A DNA stretch of 64,000 nucleotides from Paenibacillus sp. FSL R7-0345 (GTDB taxonomy: Bacteria; Bacillota; Bacilli; Paenibacillales; Paenibacillaceae): contig NZ_CP152002.1 of NCBI RefSeq assembly GCF_038595055.1, forward strand, positions 5,550,001 through 5,614,000, written 5' to 3'. A program made the translations under genes and the position numbers. The notes under the pieces are model-generated. The model searched no databases. It saw nothing but the letters and a program-made list of their open reading frames with translations, and was not told the origin of the DNA. Within the stretch, counting starts at the first letter, position 1, and the number at the start of each line of letters is the position of its first letter. Positions 62,378-64,000 of the stretch are shown piece after piece.

Positions 62378-63649
62378 TTATTTTGATCGAGTCCAATTTA
62401 ACAAGTATATAGTGCTAATTGCAGAATTCAATATTATCACCGTTAATGTCGCAACTGCCGCACCTGTTATCCCATAGTTTTTAATCATATATATATCTAA
62501 AATAATGTTGATACCTCCCATTACTAGGCTTAGATAAAAATTAAAATTCACTTTTCTAATCATAACTATTATATTACCTGTAATAATTCTAAAGGTACCC
62601 GAAAAAAAATAACCTATTGCTAATAATCTAAATGCCAATAAGGAATCAGAATATTGCTCACCAAATATTGTATATATAATAAAAGGAGCACAGATAAACA
62701 AAAAACCAGATACAACCACATTGAATAGCCCTAAATACTTTAAAATATCACAGTAATTCTTCCTAATCCATTTTTTATCTTGATTACGACTAGCAAAATA
62801 GGGGTATATGTAAACAGCTATAGAATACGGTATAAAGTTCAAGGCAAATGGAATTAAAGTTGCAGTTTTATAAGTGGCAATAAGATTAGTATCTCCGATA
62901 AACACACCTATCAAAAACACATCAATAATATATAGTAGTTGCGATATGCCATTATTAAAGGTAGCTATTAAAGAAAATTTCAAAAACCTTGTTTTTTCAA
63001 TTTTCTTTAAATTATATTTACTATTTTTTAGTTTTGATATAACCTTAGATAATTTCAACCCCATTAAGATTGTAATAGAATACGCAAAATAATTAAAACA
63101 GACTATTCCGTATACCTTTAAAATATAGGCTCCTAAAATTGTAAAACTAAATACCAATATAGTATTGGTTGTATTTAAAATCGCAAATGCTTTATTATTT
63201 GCATTTGCCCTATGGTATATTTGAATTGATTCAAGAATAAACGCAGCCATAGGTATGCCTGACATTAACAATAGGAGTACATTAGCATTTTTAATAGAAG
63301 GCTCAAATAAGAAAGAATATAATACTATTGCTACAGTTAAAATAATATTAAAAACAATTCCAATCCATGTTCCGAAACGGAAATACGCATCACCTACTTC
63401 TGGCTTATCTTTAAAATTTTCACTACCGAATTGCATCATGCCTGTATTAGTGCCCATTCCATTTACAAGCAAAAACATTGACATAATATTTAAAGCATAG
63501 CTATATAAACCATATTCGCTTTTACTCAGTAATCTCACAAGGATAATTCCACTAGAAAACGAAATGATTTTATTTAGAACATTTGAACCAAATACTAAAA
63601 AAAAACCAGATGTTTTTAATTTTTTTATAATAATATTCATTGTATTCAT
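62378..63649 (-). CDS. Oligosaccharide flippase (Wzx/MATE-like)
   Basis: 423 residues, about 12-14 helices; starts with LKTSGFFLVFGSNVLNKIISFSSGIILVRLLSKSEYGLYSYA, the usual polysaccharide biosynthesis protein (RfbX) N-terminus. It would flip lipid-linked repeat units across the membrane. Start ATG at 63649 with GGAG 4 bases upstream; an ATG three codons later is possible. Situated before the acyltransferase gene. Confidence 0.92.
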   Translation of the reverse strand: MNTMNIIIKKLKTSGFFLVFGSNVLNKIISFSSGIILVRLLSKSEYGLYSYALNIMSMFLLVNGMGTNTGMMQFGSENFKDKPEVGDAYFRFGTWIGIVFNIILTVAIVLYSFLFEPSIKNANVLLLLMSGIPMAAFILESIQIYHRANANNKAFAILNTTNTILVFSFTILGAYILKVYGIVCFNYFAYSITILMGLKLSKVISKLKNSKYNLKKIEKTRFLKFSLIATFNNGISQLLYIIDVFLIGVFIGDTNLIATYKTATLIPFALNFIPYSIAVYIYPYFASRNQDKKWIRKNYCDILKYLGLFNVVVSGFLFICAPFIIYTIFGEQYSDSLLAFRLLAIGYFFSGTFRIITGNIIVMIRKVNFNFYLSLVMGGINIILDIYMIKNYGITGAAVATLTVIILNSAISTIYLLNWTRSK

Positions 63650-63661
63650 TATACTCCAATG

Positions 63662-64000
63662 CTATAAATTACATATTGTATTATAGAATTCATAATATTT
63701 TTTCTCCGCATTGCATTCACTTTCCCAAAACTGTCTTGTGCTAATTCTTAACTCTTCATACTCTTGTTCACTTAAATTATTTAAAAACTTAATCTTTGTT
63801 GCTAAACTCTCAGAGCTAAAATCCTTATCAATTAAATAACCAGTGACTCCAGTTATTACAATTTCTTTTGTCCCACCCACATTAGTAGCAATAGCAGGAA
63901 TACCAAAAGATAACGCCTCCATAATTGAAACTGGAACTCCCTCCATTTCACTTACATTAAGAAATAAATTGTAATCATTATTTTTGTAATCTTTGATGAT
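63662..64000 (-). CDS. Glycosyltransferase family 4, C-terminal part (5' end beyond window)
   Basis: 113 residues visible to the window edge. The reading frame continues upstream of an internal ATG at 63946 to 64000 (IIKDYKNNDYNLFLNVSEME). The donor-site motif EGVPVSIMEALSFGIPAIATNVGG identifies a GT4 C-terminal domain. It is the most upstream member of the polysaccharide cluster seen here. Confidence 0.9.
   Translation of the reverse strand: MIKDYKNNDYNLFLNVSEMEGVPVSIMEALSFGIPAIATNVGGTKEIVITGVTGYLIDKDFSSESLATKIKFLNNLSEQEYEELRISTRQFWESECNAEKKYYEFYNTICNL

Overview
The window looks like a chromosomal segment of a spore-forming Firmicute, most probably Paenibacillus or a close relative. The evidence is the gene content and order: safA, pheB, obgE, spo0B, rpmA-prp-rplU, spoIVFA/FB, minCD, mreBCD, radC, maf, a SpoIIB-like SPOR protein, murC/folC/valS with a T-box, spoVID and hemAXC(D)BL. 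This order is a rearranged version of the familiar Bacillus subtilis order. Core genes have moderate to high GC, and intergenic repeats of several families occur throughout. Almost everything lies on the minus strand, including the 16S rRNA cut by the left edge.

Layout, left to right. 1-1.5 kb: 5' two thirds of a 16S rRNA gene with tandem rrn promoters. 1.5-3.1 kb: SafA-like spore coat morphogen. 3.4-8.0 kb: pheB-hom-thrB-pheA-ilvE amino-acid operon. 8.2-11 kb: a three-gene membrane/SPFH/zinc-ribbon cassette of unknown role. 11.3-23.6 kb: obgE, spo0B, rpmA-prp-rplU, RNase G, spoIVFAB, minCD, mreBCD, radC, maf and a DUF4321 membrane protein. 23.9-31 kb: a 51-bp tandem array, a SpoIIB-like protein, two paralogous glycosyltransferases and two diguanylate cyclases. 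31-37.3 kb: murC, folC and T-box-controlled valS. 37.7-43 kb: SpoVID, a glycosyltransferase, a third diguanylate cyclase (plus strand) and a zinc metallopeptidase. 44-54 kb: the haem/sirohaem cluster hemA-hemX-ylnF-hemC-cobA/hemD-hemB-hemL plus a pseudouridine synthase, with a PerR-like box before hemA and an intrinsic terminator just before hemB.

54.3-57.5 kb is a plus-strand purine salvage operon (PRTase, IMP dehydrogenase, HPRT). Its leader contains a purine-riboswitch-like aptamer with an unusual J3/1 junction. The P1 3' strand is also the 5' arm of an intrinsic terminator, which predicts a ligand-ON switch. This is the most interesting regulatory element I found.

57.5-64 kb: a small conserved-looking ORF, a frameshifted YdcF-family pseudogene, then an AT-rich surface polysaccharide cluster (acetyltransferase, galE, UDP-ManNAc dehydrogenase, acyltransferase, flippase, truncated glycosyltransferase). 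This cluster is compositionally foreign and probably horizontally acquired.

Other oddities are protein-level repeat expansions (a heptapeptide-repeat extension on the pseudouridine synthase, a hexapeptide-repeat region in the SpoIIB-like protein), an acidic low-complexity insertion in HemC, and an extremely GC-rich HemD half. Start codons were adjusted by hand wherever a Shine-Dalgarno sequence pointed to an internal ATG/GTG/TTG.
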